From Hydractinia symbiolongicarpus (Eukaryota; Cnidaria; Hydrozoa; Anthoathecata; Hydractiniidae): a DNA stretch of 64,000 bases. The notes beneath the pieces were generated by a model, which was given only the letters and a program-made list of their open reading frames with translations, was not told the origin of the DNA and searched no databases. Position numbers and translations under genes: made by a program. The stretch covers positions 23,106,001 through 23,170,000 of the forward strand of contig NC_079888.1 of NCBI RefSeq assembly GCF_029227915.1, in the 5' to 3' direction. Shown piece after piece: positions 63,151 to 64,000 of this stretch (position 1 is the first letter of the stretch; every line of letters starts with the position of its first letter).

Positions 63151-64000
63151 ATCGTTCTGGAAATGAGTTTACTCCCTGGGTACTTTCTTTGTATACCTTT
63201 GACTATACAGGCCGAGTCCGGGATTTAGGGAAATCGCAGGTTTTCGTTTGCCGGCGATTAAACTGCTTTTATTCAGCGTCTCATCAAAAATGAAAACATT
63301 TTTGAAAACTACAAGTCTCATGCGTTTAGTGGTAAAAAAATAATATAAAAAATCGTTCGGGAAATGTGTTTACTCCCTGGGTACTTTCTTTGTATACTTT
63401 TGATTATACGGGCCAAGACCGGGATTTACGGGAAATCGCGGGTTTTCGTTTGCCGGCGATTAAACTTCTTTTATTCAGCGTCTCATCAAAAATGAAAACA
63501 TTTTTAAAAACTACAAGTCTTATGCGTTTTAGTGGTGAAAAAATAATTTAAAAAATCGTTCTGGAAATGAGTTTACTCCCTGGGTACTTTCTTTGTATAC
63601 CTTTGACTATACAGGCCGAGTCCGGGATTTAGGGAAATCGCAGGTTTTCGTTTGCCGCGATTAAACTGCTTTTATTCAGCGTCTCATCAAAAATGAAAAC
63701 ATTTTTGAAAACTACAAGTCTCATGGGCTTTAGTGGTGAAAAAATAATTTAAAAAATCGTTCTGGAAATGAGTTTACTTACAGGGTACTTTCTTTGTATA
63801 CATTCGACTATACCTGCTAAGCCCGGGATTTACGGGAAATCGCAGATTTTCGTTTGCCGGCGATTAAACTTCTTTTATTCAGCGTCTCATCAAAAATGAA
63901 ACCATTTTTGAAAACTACAAGTCTCATGCGTTTTAGTGGTGTAAAAATAATTTAAAAAATCTTTTGGGAAATGAGTTTACTCCCTGGGTACTTTCTTTGT
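63151..64000. repeat. Mixed monomers to the right edge
   Basis: Four full units and a cut one. They repeat the TACAGGCCGAGTCC, TTGATTATACGGGCC and CCTGCTAAG variants of the neighbouring blocks. Two single-base oddities are a lost G in CGTTTGCCGCGATT near 63653 and GGTGTAAAAATAA near 63940. The window ends inside CTTTCTTTGT of a monomer, so the array continues. Confidence 0.85.

Larger units (their letters stand above)
1..64000. repeat. Satellite DNA array, ~202-203 bp monomer
   Basis: The sequence GCCGGCGATTAAAC recurs about every 202-203 bp from base 7 to the right edge, with the rest of the monomer around it in constant order and orientation. I found no inverted unit and no inserted foreign sequence. 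Monomers fall into recurring variants. One reads CTTCTTTTATTCAGCG after the GATTAAA core; a second reads CCTCTTTCATTAAGCG with AAAACGCGGGATTTCG; a third reads GCCGAGTCC, a one-base-shorter TTTAGGG and CTGCTTTTATTC. A further split is ACTCCCTGGG with CTTTTGAC against ACTCACAGGG with CATTCGAC. The order of these variants creates the higher-order repeats. The array runs off both ends of the window. The class (eukaryotic satellite) is secure from the structure; the chromosomal location and species are not determined. Confidence 0.98.

Noticed and set aside
1-64000. Dozens of 60-123 codon open frames on both strands, with recurring peptides starting MSLLPGYFLC, MYTFDYTGQA, MVKKNLKNRS and MARIVKSIQR
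   Set aside because: They are translations of the same monomer in different frames, often overlapping on both strands. The 202/203-bp unit shifts frame each time, none extends across more than about two units, and stops, starts and indels vary freely between copies. No coding constraint is visible.
1-64000. CRISPR array
   Set aside because: The repeat is 202 bp with no variable spacers and no adjacent cas-like gene; the whole unit is conserved.
1-64000. Transposon, LTR or inserted gene within the array
   Set aside because: Every part of the window I read is recognisable monomer sequence in one orientation; no terminal inverted repeats, LTRs, target-site duplications or foreign segments were seen.
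1-64000. Telomeric repeats, rRNA, tRNA or origin-like sequence
   Set aside because: No short G-rich telomere-type tandem repeats and no tRNA- or rRNA-like segments were recognised; the AT-rich half repeats in almost every monomer and is not a specific origin signal.

Overview
The whole 64-kb window is one uninterrupted satellite DNA array. A monomer of about 202-203 bp repeats head to tail, always in the same orientation, from the first base to the last, so both array ends lie outside the window. There are about 315-325 units. I see no unique sequence, protein-coding gene, RNA gene, transposon or CRISPR array. All open frames are 123 codons or shorter and are the same few monomer translations repeated. 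Because 202 and 203 are not multiples of three, the frame shifts at each unit, which explains the lack of long ORFs.

A satellite this long, with higher-order repeat (HOR) structure, points to a eukaryotic chromosome: a centromere, pericentromere or other heterochromatic block. I do not recognise the monomer as a named family and cannot name the species. A typical monomer is about 37% GC. Hand-counting a consensus gives 12 CpG in 203 bp, above the roughly 7 expected from its base composition, so there is no CpG-depletion signature of the kind seen in heavily methylated vertebrate DNA. The monomer is bipartite. A half of about 99 bp (around 47% GC) carries four CGGG motifs at 9-11 bp spacing. 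A half of about 103 bp (around 27% GC) carries A/T tracts and a short perfect dyad.

Layout: 1-2.9 kb is mixed monomers. 2.9-3.75 kb is a 405-bp dimer duplication. 5.3-9.1 kb holds 5-monomer (about 1,011 bp) duplications. 7.5-13.5 kb is a 15-monomer (3,035 bp) HOR in two copies. 13.4-14.6 kb is a 3-monomer (607 bp) duplication. 14.6-21.1 kb is a 16-monomer (3,240 bp) HOR in two almost identical copies, each built as 6+6+4 monomers. 21.1-26.3 kb is mixed, with a 608-bp duplication. 26.3-31.5 kb holds 5-monomer and 9/10-monomer HORs. 31.5-37.8 kb is mixed, with a split long duplication. 37.8-51 kb holds overlapping HORs of 1,826, 2,428 and 3,036 bp plus an 811-bp internal duplication. 51-64 kb holds HORs of 1,843/1,800, 1,618 and 504 bp.

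A 99-bp truncated monomer lacking the AT-rich half first appears at 41.6 kb and recurs 15 times, always with the same junction, up to 62.7 kb. It marks a lineage split between the left two thirds and the right third. The overall picture is repeated local segmental duplication and unequal exchange on several nested length scales. The most notable points are the near-perfect nested 16-mer HOR, the amplified half-monomer, and the conserved helically spaced CGGG and dyad motifs.
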